Shown in pieces: positions 11,670-22,818 of a stretch of DNA of 64,000 bases (positions within the stretch are counted from its first letter, which is position 1; the number at the start of each line of letters is the position of its first letter). The notes beneath the pieces were generated by a model. It worked only from the letters and a program-made list of their open reading frames with translations. It was not told where the DNA came from and did no database searches. The stretch is from Macrocystis pyrifera (Eukaryota; Sar; Phaeophyceae; Laminariales; Laminariaceae): NCBI GenBank assembly GCA_031763025.1, contig JASSKH010000006.1, forward strand, positions 4,957,691 to 5,021,690, given 5' to 3'. Both the position numbers and the translations under genes were made by a program.

Positions 11670-12892
11670 GAAAGAGAAGACAGTGGTCGGACGGGTTACA
11701 AAGAGCGTTCACAAGGGAAGAAGTGAAGATGCGTGTAGCTAAACGTAAGAAAAGAAAGGCAGCAGGGGCAGCCCAAACAGTGCATGAATTTATGAAGTAC
11801 GGGGGAGCAGGAATGTTGTATAACTGGATATGGGGTAACGAGAAGGCACCTAGGAGGTGGAGAGAAGGAGCAGTAGTAAATTTATTCAAGAAAGGAGATA
11901 AGGCTGACCCGGGGAACTATAGAGAGATAACGGTACTAAGCACAGTAGGCAAAACATTTTGTAAGATTTTGAACGATAGAATGGGAACGATGTTAGAGAA
12001 GGGAGACAAAATATACGATAGGCAAGCAGGGCTTAGGCCAAACCATAGCTGCGTAGACCATGTATGTGTACACCTTAGGTAAGATAATCCAAGGCGGGAA
12101 GGACCCGGGACTAACAACGTACTGTTTCTTTCTAGATGTACAGAGCGCTTACGACACAGTTTGGAGAAATGAATTGTGGAAAAACCTGTGGAGACTAGGA
12201 CTCAGAGGAAGGATGTGGAGAATGATGAAGGAGATGACGGAATGTGCGAGAAGTGCTGAGATGCTGGACGAGGAAGTATCGAAGTATGTTGATATATCAC
12301 AAGGAGTTGTACAGGGATGTACGCTGTCACCTAGCCTATTCAAAATATTCTTTAACGACCTGGTAGTAGCAGCCGAAGCAGCAAGGCAGGGAGTCGCGGT
12401 AAGGAAAATACGGTGTCGGGATTGATGTTTGCGGATGACTTCGTGGGGGTATCAGAAACACCCAAAGAATTGCAGAAACTAATAGAGAAGGCGCTGGAGT
12501 ACAAGTAGGAAATGGAGGGTGACGGTGAACTTCCAGAAATGCGCAGTAGTGGTTTGTAACGAAGATAAGGTGAACCCGGAAAAATTCAGGTGGAAGTGGG
12601 GAGAAGATGAATTGCCGATCGTAGATCAGCATACGTACCCAAACGTAGACATCTCCAAAGACTGCTCTTGGGATGCACATATAGCAAGAGTAATAGGAAA
12701 GGGTAAATCACGCGTAGACAAGATGGATGCGATCCTAACAGACTCGCACCTTGACACCAGGATTATGACATGTATCCTGATGAATGGGGTGGTACCAAAG
12801 CTAGAATATGCAGGTGAAGTATGGGAAGGGAACGCGAAACTCGTACAACAGGTAGACACAGTACAGATGACAGCAGCTAAAAATATGTAAGA
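11670..12892 (+). pseudogene. LINE reverse transcriptase domain remnant, copy A
   Basis: Reverse transcriptase blocks are clear and in order: ADPGNYREITVLSTVGK, QAGLRPNHSCVDH, motif A FLDVQSAYDTVWR, motif B QGVVQGCTLSPS, the active-site block FADDF near 12,430 and a downstream NFQKCAVVV block. The pieces fall in different frames. This is APE-type LINE organisation. I would not assign a clade without a tree. Confidence 0.9.
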
Positions 12893-13394
12893 TGCCCAAG
12901 TACGACTAGAAATACAGTATGAGGAGCAGAATCTGGAATGCACCCACTCAAGACAAAGAGAGCCATGAGAAAGTTGAAATGGTAAAATAAAGTAAGGAAC
13001 ACATGCACTAAAAAGAACTTGCCAGTCATAGTTGATAGAGCTGTATGGGAGACAGAAACAAAAGGGCGAGCTGGAATATGGTGGGATGGCGTAGTTGACA
13101 AAGTATCAAAGGATATAGGGGGAAACCAAGAAGAGTTGATGCCCGCCGGGAAGTCTGGGAGGTACAAGGCAGAAGTAGAAGAAATGATAGAAAGAAGGAA
13201 AAGGCTAGCGTTATGACACAGGGTAGAATCGGAACAACACTCATTTGTAAAGATCTACGGGGCATTGAGGGAAGTAATAGGAATGAAAACGTATGTGCAC
13301 GGCTCAATCGACTTCGCGAAAACGCTGAAACTGCGCTTTCGTGTAGGTGACCTGGACCTGCCAGAAAGAAGAAAGAGGTGTACCAGTAGCTAAG

Positions 13395-13774
13395 AGGAGG
13401 ATTAAGTAGATGCACTGATGCGCCCGTGTGGCAAAGCAATAGAGAGTAGAACTCGCATAGTAGGAGGATGTGAAATATAGAAGAAGGAACGGGATTAAGA
13501 GAGGAGATGAGGGAAATAGACGAATGTGATATGGAGGAGTTTGATACACTAGATCGCAACGAGAAAACGGTCGCTATCCTAGGATATAGATGGTGGCCAC
13601 AGGCGGCCAAGCAAGAAGGGGATAAGATTAGCAAATGTTTCTATTATATATTTGGAAATAACGCATTGAGCGCCCAATTGTTGGACGTGTCTCTTCTAGG
13701 AGTAGGGACGGTGCTCCGTGTCGAAAGGAATGCGTGGTCAATGGTCAAATGACTAAGGCGAGCAACAAATGAGT

Positions 13775-13775
<1 letters not shown>
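13395..13775 (+). pseudogene. LINE C-terminal region and terminal peptide, copy A
   Basis: A C..E..R(T/H)..GGC knuckle-like block near 13,418-13,475 precedes an Asp/Glu-rich helix and KTVAILGYRWWPQAAKQEGD. A final frame reads RSRDGAPCRKECVVNGQM and then TKASNK to the TGA. The last codons contain the hairpin TGGTC-AAAT-GACTA. Only GTA separates the stop codon from the poly(C) tract, so there is no ordinary 3' UTR. Confidence 0.8.

Positions 13776-13825
<50 letters not shown>
13776..13825 (+). repeat. Poly(C) tail of LINE copy A, 50 C
   Basis: An uninterrupted run of 50 C between the LINE terminus (GAGTA) and the flank GCTGTCTAGCGAACG. The paralogous tract at 48,611 has 212 C. Confidence 0.95.
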
Positions 13826-13826
<1 letters not shown>

Positions 13827-14088
13827 CTGTCTAGCGAACGAAAAACAAATGACGATTCACATTTTTTTTCCGGGGTGCGCAAAATATCAGGAAAGAGTGC
13901 AAGAAAATCAGGAAGAAAACAGGAAACTTACCGAAGAACAAGAAGGTTTTCGACTATACGAAGGGTGATAACCACCGGCGGCTGAATATGATTGCCAAAG
14001 AAAAAAAAAGAATGCGCAGAACGAACGACGCGGTATCTGCCGCTGGGTATCTGTCATCAATTTACGGTCTCTTTTAAATCTCACTCAC

Positions 14089-14295
14089 CTTGTCGTTTGT
14101 CTTGGTGTTGCTGCTGATGTTGGCCATGTTGGCCATGTTGTTGTTGTCAATGTTGGTGCTGCTGTTTTCGTTGTTGTTGTTTGCTGGGCGACTCGGACTT
14201 GGTGATGTTGTAGGCCCAGTCGCTTCCAGGGGGAGGTCGTACACGCACATGATATCTTTCTCTTCGATCCTTATATTGCCGTCCTTCGAACTTCA
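14089..14295 (-). pseudogene. Exon-like Asn-rich ORF, copy A (unknown)
   Basis: On the minus strand a coding-looking block (GNIRIEEKDIMCVYDLPL) is followed by an Asn/Ser-rich stretch and ends at CAAACGACAAG next to GTGAGTGAG, a near-perfect 5' splice site just below 14,089. Near 14,230 copy A lacks one base that copy B has, so the two copies read differently in the middle. The 3' splice site is not certain (candidate AGs lie near 14,295-14,310). I do not recognise the protein. Confidence 0.35.
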
Positions 14296-14299
14296 CCGG

Positions 14300-17200
14300 C
14301 CACTCACTGCAGTTCGTAGAGGTTTGCTTGTGTCGTCCTTTGGGATTATGATGATGGCGATCGTGCTCGTACTAAACCTGTGGTATCATATCGTATGAAT
14401 GTACACACAGAAAGAAGTAAACACGTACGTAGCAGGAATGACAACGAGGCGAGGGAGGAGTACTGCTGTATGTAGCAGTGGTGAATGCGTTTGAAAGACT
14501 TTTTGTTGTTCGTCGTAGTGTCGGCGTGATTTCGATGGTCGGTTGGCAAGAGCATTCCTGCAACACACAGAGAAAGAGTAGCAGAGAGCCACCCCATGTA
14601 CTCTATCATATCAATAAGGTCGGTCGTCGCACTTGTATTCTGCCTGTTATTACAAATGTGTCCCAAAATATAACGATCGCTTGTATATTAATATTCAATT
14701 TAAAAGGTCCTTAAAATTAGGTAGAGAGTGATGCCACAGGCAGGTACAGTAGTGTATTGTATACGAGGTAACGTATTACTCCGGAGTAAATGGATGCAGA
14801 GGGTACACAACAGAACTAATGTTGTACTTCGAGTATACTACAGAGGGAAAACACGACGGCAACACAGACCTCATACCCAGCAGCATATGCTACCGTACTA
14901 CAACAGTACTACTATCGATACTACGGAGGGGAAGCACGGCGGACAACACCACAGACCCTCATGACGATTACGGTAGGTCGTATCGCAATACTACTACTTC
15001 CTGCTTGTGATCGATAAATCTGGTGCCCGTACCTGTCCCAGCTGCAAAGCGCTGCAAGGGGCGGCTGTCGTATATTACAGTACGTCATGCGCACGGGCGG
15101 TGCGCGATCCTACTCACTCCTGCAGCGATGCTTCTGTAAGACACAACTGATACGGAGTCGTTGAGGAAGTACACTTTTTTCATATCGCTACGTACCGCAG
15201 GATATAGACGTTACCTAGCTCCCGACGGGGTTATACTGCTGTAGTGCTTGTAGTACGCGCTGTAGTACGAGTAGCAGTAGTACCGAACGTCAGTGCTGCC
15301 GGTGGGTTGTGTGGGCAGGTTGTCCAGTCTTGCGGCAGGGTGAAAAGGAGCGCGGTGTTCGAGGTGGAAAGTTTTGCTGTGAAGCGAGGAAGAAAAGCAA
15401 GGCACACCAGGAAATGGGGTCCGAGGAATAAGTGATCGAGGGGGGGGAGGGGAACAGCGCAATCGCTCGACTCGGCACGGTTCAATCCACCATAATTAAG
15501 CCTTGGCGCTTTGGTCGCATCATATTTAAACCGTGGCGCTTTGGGTTTTACTGGATAAGCCGTTGAACCACGTTTGACGGCTATTACACCGTCTTTTCCC
15601 TGAAAGGGGAATCTGGGTTACGCCGGGGAGAGAAATAAATGTCGACCAATGAGATCGAGCCGGCTTTTATCATCTCCCCACAGGACTGTCACAAAGTGGT
15701 GACAGGACTGTCACACTGTATGTATGTGGTTTTGTATCATAGATCGTGCTGTTTTGGCCGGATGGGGCCTGTCTAGCATGTGAAACTACAATAATAATAA
15801 CAGTGTATACAACCGGTAGCAGTGGTAGTACTCGTATTATTACTACACAGCAGTATTACTGTAGCACGTATTACGCAGCTTGCGAAGTTGAGTATCAACT
15901 ATTTAATCAGTCGAACTCACAGCTGACGTATTTCAAAAATTATAAAATATAAAATTAATACTACTGCTACTACTACTGTAGTGTAGTTGGACGCACCGGG
16001 CATGGTGCTTACCATGGGCCAAGCAACGTCTCACCAACCCACGGACACCGCCCATGGGACGCCCCATGGGCAAACTCACAGAGTACGCCGCGGTTCACCC
16101 CGCAGGGTGGACGAAATGGAACACCCACGGGTCGAGTGATGGTGACGAGGACCCATGATTCACCATGTGCGACGTGCCGTATGGCATGCACGATTGCACA
16201 CCCACCGGTCGAGTAGTCAAGACAATGTCATGGAGGGTACTATTTTGATACTGTTTCTTGTAGGTCATGGCAACCCGCATGGGACGTACAACCGGGCGCA
16301 AGATGACATGCCACATGCAATAGATTGCGACATGGTAAGAGGTACAGACAACAAGTAGATGAACAGTTGCTCTTTGTAGTAGTAGTAGCAGTGTTTGTCC
16401 CGTGCGGTGCGGCATGGCTTACACATACCTTGGTCGCGCAAAAAGACATGCACATACATACACACACAAAGACCTAGTGCACACGTGATGACCACGGCGC
16501 TCGTATGGCACACCTCTTCTTGCGCAACATTCCAATACAACCACGTACGGCTAGCATGGGTATTGGTGCTACAGGAGTAGTGTACCTGTGGTATAATACC
16601 GGAATTCGTAAAATATGTACGTGTACCTAGCGCATACCTGGTAGCAACAACCTGGTATACCGGTAGGATCTACTTTATGTTATGTTCCTGTGGTACTATC
16701 TATCGTACGTGCACACCTGGTCAGCACTTTGTTGTAGACAGGAATAATAATTGATAGTGATCTTTGTGGTGTACACATTCCAAGCGTGCAGGCGGGTAAC
16801 AATGAAACCGCCCTCGATCTATTTGCCAGTAGCAGCAGGTAGTTTGTTTCAAAGCGCGGTAAACACCTGTGGTATTCTGGTACCGGTATACCGGGTACGC
16901 ATTAAATCGGTCGGGTGGTTTGGCTATATGGGTACACGTGGCCGGGTGTTATACCAGATTTCTACGTCCACCACGGTTCAGTTGACCATACAAAAACGTA
17001 CTAGACAACGAGCGCGGTGTAACCGTGAACGAACCCAACAGCCAAGGTTTCAATAATGCGTGTACTAACCATCTATATTGTGGCACCAAAAAAGCGCCCA
17101 AGACTTAAAACATGATACTGGTACACCCGAAGCGCAAAGGCTTAAATTACCGTCCCATACCTTCAGGAACAAACGATAAAAAGCGAGAGTTTCCGCATTG

Positions 17201-17310
17201 AATTGTACCGCCTCCGATTTTTCGGGAACGGTACAATACGGATGTTACGCCTTGTTGATGCATTAGCCTTTCTCTCTGTCAATCGGTGAGACATATACTG
17301 TTTTGTTGCA
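14300..17310. other. No recognisable gene
   Basis: Conserved with copy B (49,300-52,250). It contains a short direct repeat GGACTGTCAC with an inverted GTCAC/GTGAC pair near 15,686-15,715, dense CCATGGG palindromes at 16,010-16,080 and GT/AC-rich palindromic stretches at 16,570-16,900. No ORF has recognisable homology. Confidence 0.6.
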
Positions 17311-17313
17311 CAC

Positions 17314-17607
17314 ATGCACACGGCTTGGTTTGGCCGTGTATACTTCTTAGGACGGACATATAGGAAACAATTCACCATCCATATGAATATTCAAATGTCT
17401 TTACAGTTTCGTGCTATGAATGGTGCTCATCAGCAACATGTTACAGCAGTATTATTCAAAAGCTCGTATCATATTTGTTATGCCGTCCTGCTGGTAGTGT
17501 CTCGTGGGCTATACGAAGTGTCGGAGGCCTGCCGACTACAGCAACAGCAACAACAGCAACAGCAGTTTACCCGTGACTACGACTATGCACCGCAAGAAAG
17601 AGTATAA
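17314..17607 (+). other. 97-codon ORF with polyglutamine, copy A (unknown)
   Basis: The ORF ends in a Gln run encoded by mixed CAA/CAG codons (17,538-17,567). Copy B (52,237-52,584) has a longer ORF over the same stretch with fewer Gln codons and a Lys in the run. It may be a repeat-containing exon or only a CAG microsatellite in open sequence. Confidence 0.3.
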
Positions 17608-18076
17608 TACATCAGTAGTGAGTAGCGGCACCTTTCCCGTTACCCCGTGTGCTGTACCAGGTATGTATGATCGATGCTTGTCATTTTTCGTATATACCAT
17701 GCGTACTGATCGACACACTTCTCTCTCTGCTCACTGCTGCGCTGCTGCACTGCTGACTGCTGCAGCAATGGTGCTGCACTGCCCCTACCGAACCAACGAC
17801 GACATGGCCGGCGTCAACGGGGCCTGTCCGGGGACGTAGGTGACATGAAGAAGTACCTGCCGCCGGATGTTGTCGTGCGTGAGGTGTGTCTGCTACGAGC
17901 TTGGTTGCTGGTTGCTACCAGCTGGTTGTTACCTACTACTGGTACCTCAGTACGTACCGTACTTGTTGCTTGCGCCGCAAGTCTGTCGAGTCCTCGAATC
18001 GCCCAACCTTGCTGTCCACTATTACTTTCTGTACATAGCATATGTGTATTCCGGGTAAGGTTTTGGAAAATCACAG

Positions 18077-18775
18077 CACGGCAACGGCAGCAACCGCAGA
18101 AGCAATCAACATGAAACCCAAATATCGGAAGAAAGAAAAAAACTCTGTCCCCTCTCATGTAAAACTTTTCTGCCTTATTGGAACACCTTGCACCGCTCAG
18201 AAAAAAAAAAAGCTCGAACAGCAGAGCTTCTCTCTCAGCCTTGTCCGCCGCCCGCCCCTCTCGCGACCACCTCACCACCGATTCGGTCCGGGTAAAACTT
18301 TCCTCCCTCTCTGCCACAGTGAGCCTCGTCGCCCGCCTCGAGTTAAGTCCGGTGCTCACCGTGGCCCTCGTTCGCCAGCTCGACGATATTGGTGCTCACA
18401 CCACGTACCCCCCTCTCTGAACTTCAGCTTGGTCGCCAAAATATGCACCGGTTGAATCTTAGTTTGCTATCCCGAACGACCCTTATTTTACTCGTAGATA
18501 CTGTATCCAATTCCACGAATGGAGGCCAGACAGAGCCCATTCATGCTGCCCTCGTGTCTCGAGGCACACGCGACGCCTAGACACGAAAACATCGATCGCA
18601 CTCATTGCGATCTCCCCTCTACCCGCCAGCACCCGCTGACACCCGCGATGTCGCTGGGCTCGCCCGCGGTGCCGTGCTCGGAGTACACAGACGCACACGC
18701 AACAAAACAATAAAAATAAAAATAAAAATAAAAGTGCAAAACAAATGGGGAACACAAGGAACCGCTGGAAAGGTC
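18077..18775. repeat. Segment present three times in the window, copy A
   Basis: Homologous to 53,040-53,735 and 63,304-64,000. A CT/CCGCC-rich part and a (TAAAAA)-type run at 18,712-18,733 are shared. Open frames on both strands persist in all three (for example plus 18,178-18,420 ending LVRQLDDIGAHTTYPPL), but I cannot tell which, if any, is coding. Confidence 0.85.
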
Positions 18776-19255
18776 TGCCAAGCATTCGAAAGAGGTGTTG
18801 TCCGAGTGTGAGCTCTGAGAGGCCAGGGATATATCAACCGAGCACGCTCAGAGAGTGAGATATCTATAAGTAGTTCTATATATTAGCATGGTCTTTTTTG
18901 CACATCGGCATTTTCCTTTTCCGGTCGGGAGTCGTCTCTCGTGCTCTCGGCCGTGAGGCACGCAGGAGGCCCGCGTGTACACACGGCCCAAGTTTGGGGC
19001 CCCGGCCGTGGCGCGTTGGGGGGGGTCAAAGTCATGAAAGCTAGCAAGCAACTACAGGATGTGTTTTCCCCGAGTCACAACCCGCCAGGACTATGCGAAC
19101 CCCTCAAATTAAAAAAAAATAAAATAAAATACTCTGCCGCTGCATCTCCACTGTCCTTCTTGCTCTCATTTGTATATTGCGGCAGCCACGGTACAACAGC
19201 AGTCCCACACGAAGTGGGGACGGACCGCGCTTCTGCGTGTGTGCATGTGTATGCC

Positions 19256-19474
19256 ATGAATCCTGTCTTGCCTGGAAATCGAAACGGACGCATACCAGTG
19301 GTCTCAAAGAATGGTGTATTGGCGGGGGCAGACCTTATTAAACAACACTTTCTCGGAATTTCACAGCAACTCACAGCCACGGGATACACTACTCCTACAA
19401 CGGCAGCAGCGATACAGTCAGCAGTACAACAGCAGTACAGCAGCAGCAGTCTAACAGCTGTCGAACAGCAGTGA
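19256..19474 (+). other. 72-codon Gln/Ser-rich ORF, copy A (unknown)
   Basis: It starts MNPVLPGNRNGRIPVV and ends in an Ala/Gln/Ser-rich stretch from CAG/AGC repeats. Copy B at 54,216-54,434 keeps the same length and frame with only three replacements. No domain is recognised, no splice context is evident and the CAG repeats make the frame easy to keep open. Confidence 0.3.
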
Positions 19475-20042
19475 TCCAACAGCACCAGCGAGCCACGCTC
19501 TGGACTTTCTGGCAGCGACGGTGCTTTCGTGTTTGTGTGTATGCATTGTTCACCACCAGGAGGAGATGTAAACTACAGAAGCAGCAGTAAGTTTCCACGC
19601 CCAATTTTGTACGTCAACCACACATCGTCGAGCCTATCCCGCCACACACATGCACAATAACGCCTGGTAGCGTTCCCCTCTTTCAACTTGCGACACACCC
19701 GGGAGGTCGAGTCAACCCCATTCCGAACGGAGACCTTGTAACCTTGGAAAATATCAACTCCAACGTAACGTCCGATCCCCGCCAGGTATATTCGTCTTGT
19801 GTGTTTCTCGCTTTTTTTCTCCCCGCGAGGTGAAAAGGTCGGAATCTTGTTTCATAATACGCTCTGGTCACGCGGCCACATAGTAACAGTCCCGGGACGT
19901 CTTTTCACGCGTGCGAAAACCGTAGCGCGCCGGGGGGCGTGGAATAGAGTAGTTTTTTTTTGGCACTGTGGTCTAAAATACGTACTGGACGTTCCTCGTT
20001 CCTGCGCATGACTGAACGCCCGCTCACGCGGTGGTCCTGGCG

Positions 20043-20166
20043 CAGGTGTTGCGCGTCTGCGCGAGACCGTCTCGTCCGCCGTCATCGGTAAGGACCAACG
20101 GAAGGCCCAGCGGAGGCAGAAATTCTCCGCCTCCTCGGATTTTCCACCCTGGCTGCAGGTCATCTA
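20043..20166 (+). other. Exon-like ORF, copy A (unknown)
   Basis: After a CTGGCGCAG acceptor-like sequence the frame reads GVARLRETVSSAVIGKDQRK, continues basic, then FSASSDFPPWLQVI and a stop. Copy B (55,342-55,465) keeps the frame with one replacement (F to Y), although a SINE has landed just upstream. An internal GTAAGG could be a 5' splice site. It may be an upstream exon of the methyltransferase-like gene or unrelated. Confidence 0.35.
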
Positions 20167-20667
20167 AGCTAGGCGCGGTCTCTCAGAGAGACCACGGCTT
20201 CGCGTTTGTCAATACGGACTTCAGCGAGGTGCGCTGTGAATGGTTTATGAATGCTACTCGTATTAATACTCGTACACTGGTAGTCTATAGCAGATGGGAA
20301 ACCGGTCTCTCTGGGCGCAACAGGGTCTCCGTTGGCTGAAATATTAAATATGCTGTTAACAGTGCACAAGATGCTACGCCCGTACAAGGCCCATCTCTTC
20401 GGGGGCCATCAAAAACTTTGCGAGTCCTTCATTCATGCGTGGTATACAGTACTAGCGTTTGCGTAGTGTAGGGGGGGTGGTCAGTCAAAGGGCCAAACCG
20501 CGGTCTCCTACAGACGAGGGGTATTTGCTGTGAATCGCTGTACTGCCGTAGTGGGGGTATAAGTGGCAGCCGCGGTGCTGTTGGAGTGTACAGTTTGTGT
20601 TGCTGAGGGTGTACCCCGTTCTAAAGATAGTGCTAGACACACACCTAGTGGCATAGACTAGCAGCAG

Positions 20668-20780
20668 TATGATATGTAGCAGTAGTAATAGTAGAAGTAG
20701 TAGTAGTAGCAGCAGTAGTAGTAGCAATAGAAGTAGTAGTAGTAGCAGCAGCAGCAGCAGTAGTAGTAGTACTGTAGTAA
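20668..20780 (+). repeat. TAG/CAG trinucleotide microsatellite
   Basis: Interspersed TAG, CAG and AAG triplets. The copy B tract is at 55,975-56,075 with different triplet order and length. Confidence 0.95.
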
Positions 20781-21007
20781 TGGTAGTGGTAGTGGTAGTA
20801 TTCAAGAAGCGAGACAGTTTGTACGTGTATTGCACCCGTGGGGGTGTGAACGTCTGACACCAACCTCTTCAGCCGGCGCCCTTGCACCCGCCCTCCACCC
20901 ACCCCACCCAATCGCTTTCCCCCCCTCGTGCCCCCATCAACCGTCACCCTTGCACCCGTCCTCCTCTCGCCACGCCCAACCTCCCCCCCATCCCCCCTTC
21001 CCAACAT

Positions 21008-21083
21008 TATAGGGATGCGGTCTATGGTAATATAAAGTCATACGACTATGGCCATGCATGATAATGAGTACGCCCCCCCCCCC
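21008..21083 (+). mobile_element. 3' fragment of a poly(C) SINE-like element, copy A
   Basis: The sequence ...GTCATACGACTATGGCC..ATGCATGATAATGAGTACG leads into a C-rich run. It matches the last 70 bp of the full elements at 25,761 and 27,189. The copy B equivalent is at 56,296-56,385. Confidence 0.75.
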
Positions 21084-21244
21084 TCCCCCTCTCCCCCTCT
21101 CCCGCACGATCGTGCCCCCCCCCCCCCCCCCCCCCTCCCCGCTCAACTCTCTTACACTTCCCCTCGCTCTGGTTTGCGTTCGAGGGCTCTTTAGACCTCT
21201 GCCAAGGTTAGACACGATGGATACAATATGCTGGACATTGGTTT

Positions 21245-21266
21245 CTAACCCTAACCCTAACCCTAC
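21245..21266 (+). repeat. Interstitial telomere-like repeat, copy A
   Basis: CTAACCCTAACCCTAACCC, which is TTAGGG on the other strand, with degenerate CCCTAA units near 21,338-21,352. Copy B has it at 56,538-56,559. It is internal and short, so not a chromosome end. Confidence 0.85.
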
Positions 21267-21499
21267 CGCCTAGACATTTCCTCGAAAACATGTACATAAT
21301 GACGAGTTATTGTCATGGGAATTGTAAAGGCTAAACAACCCTAACTCTAACCCCGGCCTCCTGGAAAAGTCACCAGAAAGTATATTATAACGAGCAGTTA
21401 CTATACGTAGTCTGAGGTGTCAACTATTTTGTCGAACCTACGCAAAATAGTAACGAAAGTACCCGCGCTGGCGTGTACGTTTCCACAATGATTGTTCAG

Positions 21500-21611
21500 G
21501 TCGCAATTTCCGGAATGCGAGTTCGTTCGCTCGGACGCACGAGACGCGGGGTTTCCAAACGGAAGCTTTGAACTCTCGGTGGACAAGGGGGTCTTTGACA
21601 GCGTCACGCAG
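21500..21611 (+). CDS. Methyltransferase-like gene, internal exon (copy A)
   Basis: An exon bordered by TTGTTCAG at the left and CAG/GTGCCTCAG at the right. It encodes SQFPECEFVRSDARDAGF and then NGSFELSVDKGVFDSVTQ. The acidic D..D..F..GSF(D/E).(S)VDKG(x)FDS pattern is the post-motif II and III region of class I S-adenosylmethionine methyltransferases of the EEF1AKMT4/METTL13 type, where DKG is characteristic. The SAM-binding glycine motif would lie in an upstream exon that I did not find. Copy B keeps the more canonical PDGSFDLSVDKG, so copy A has changed two conserved-looking residues. Confidence 0.65.
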
Positions 21612-21808
21612 GTGCCTCAGGGGCGGACGGAGGCGGCCAGGTACGAGGGTCCACGTGTGTCTGTGCTGCGGGATACACCATTTCTGTGACGGGGGTTGTG
21701 GTGGTGCTTGTGTTGGCGTGGTGGTTTTGGCGGGGGTGTCGGGGAAAAATAATGCAAACTTGGTCATGGACTGACGGCGGCAAGGGAGCACAAGCAAAAC
21801 TACTAATA

Positions 21809-21886
21809 GGGGGGGGGGGCGTACTCATGTTGTGCTTGCCTTAGTCATTTGACCATTGACCACGTATCGCTTTCGAGACGGAGCAA
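21809..21886 (-). mobile_element. 5'-truncated LINE tail with poly(C), copy A
   Basis: On the minus strand it reads APSRKRYVVNGQMTKASTT, stop, GTACG and then C, so only the last 70 bp of the LINE is present. It lies in the methyltransferase intron, antisense to the gene. The copy B homologue is at 57,131-57,207. Confidence 0.8.
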
Positions 21887-21893
21887 AAAAGGC

Positions 21894-22408
21894 GGGGGGA
21901 TACTCATTGTCATGCATGGCCGTAGTCGTATGGCTATATACCCTCGCATTCCTACACTGCCGGGACGGAGCACGTCAGGTTTTCACCAACCAGTCAGGCA
22001 TTACTTGCACCAACCACGAAGCGCCGTGAGGTGTTGGGCGAGTCGCACGAAGGTTGAGCTACATTCTACCAAGAACGGCTTTTGAGGCGGGGTTGCTTGC
22101 ATATGGATGACAGCGTCAATGCTTTGATTTATTTTCTGGTGTGGCCACTTCCAGAGACAGCAATGGGCTCACTGTGTAACTGGAGCGTGGGTGCTTTACC
22201 ATATATACACTACGTGACACGATCATCCCTCGAGTGCGGAGTTGGGGTTTTTCCCGTACAAAAAGGATCTAACTCGGCCTCCAGCCGTGGTGACCGCAAA
22301 AAAAACGGTACCCTGGCTGTCGAGCTCACACAGTCAGAGGCATGCTATACAGCGTCGTCGCCCACGGACACCAACCCAACGTTTGTATATATACGAGGTA
22401 TATGATAT
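21894..22408 (-). mobile_element. Poly(C) SINE-like element in the methyltransferase intron, copy A
   Basis: Minus-strand element of about 0.5 kb. Its 5' end near 22,390 has GTTGGGTTGG and its 3' end has ATGCATGACAATGAGTAT followed by C. Homologous to the elements at 25,761, 26,330 and 27,189. Both ends abut G/C runs. The copy B version at about 57,214-57,665 has lost roughly 80 bp internally. Confidence 0.75.
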
Positions 22409-22520
22409 GGGGGGGGGGGGGGCGTACTCATTTTTCGCTTTCTTTACTAGTTGTCATTTGACCATTGACCACGCACCCCTTTCGAGACGAAGCATATAGG
22501 GGGGGGGGGGGGGGGGGGGG
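22409..22520 (-). mobile_element. Second 5'-truncated LINE tail with poly(C), copy A
   Basis: On the minus strand it reads SSRKGCVVNGQMTTSKESEK, stop, GTACG, C run. A long G run (22,499-22,520) marks the other side. The tail sequence differs from the one at 21,809, so it is an independent insertion. The copy B homologue is at 57,666-57,757. Confidence 0.8.
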
Positions 22521-22818
22521 AACTTGACCCCCCCGCCCCCCCGCTCGGGTGTCCAACAACCATTATCGCGTTGCCCCCCCTATGATCGACCATCACCCCC
22601 CCTCAATCTTCTCCCGGATGACCGACACCAACCACCCCATCGCGCCACCCCATCGCCCTCCCCGCGGATGACGAACCCCCTCCCAGCCGGATGACCGACC
22701 CTCGTTACCCTCTCCCACCACCGCCAGATGACCGACCACCACAAACCCCGTTCCTCCCAGCATGACCGATCACCATTCACCCGCCCCCGCTCAACTGTCG
22801 TTGCCATTATCTAGGGAG

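Larger units (their letters stand above)
9740..13825 (+). mobile_element. Degenerate non-LTR retrotransposon (LINE) with poly(C) tail, copy A
   Basis: In order this carries a Lys/Glu-rich leader ORF (9,828-10,151), an AP-type endonuclease, a reverse transcriptase, a C-terminal Cys/His knuckle region and a terminal peptide ending VVNGQMTKASNK. The stop codon TGA (13,770-13,772) is followed by GTA and then only C. The frame is interrupted at many points by stops and frameshifts, so it cannot encode a working protein. The 5' end is not defined: the coding part begins near 9,740, but a C run with a matching 5' signature lies at 7,853. The same insertion, with the same right flank GCTGTCTAGCGAACG, is in copy B, so it predates the duplication. 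Confidence 0.9.

Noticed and set aside
20485-21007. Minus-strand poly-Leu and poly-Thr ORFs
   Set aside because: Products of the TAG/CAG microsatellite read in different frames.
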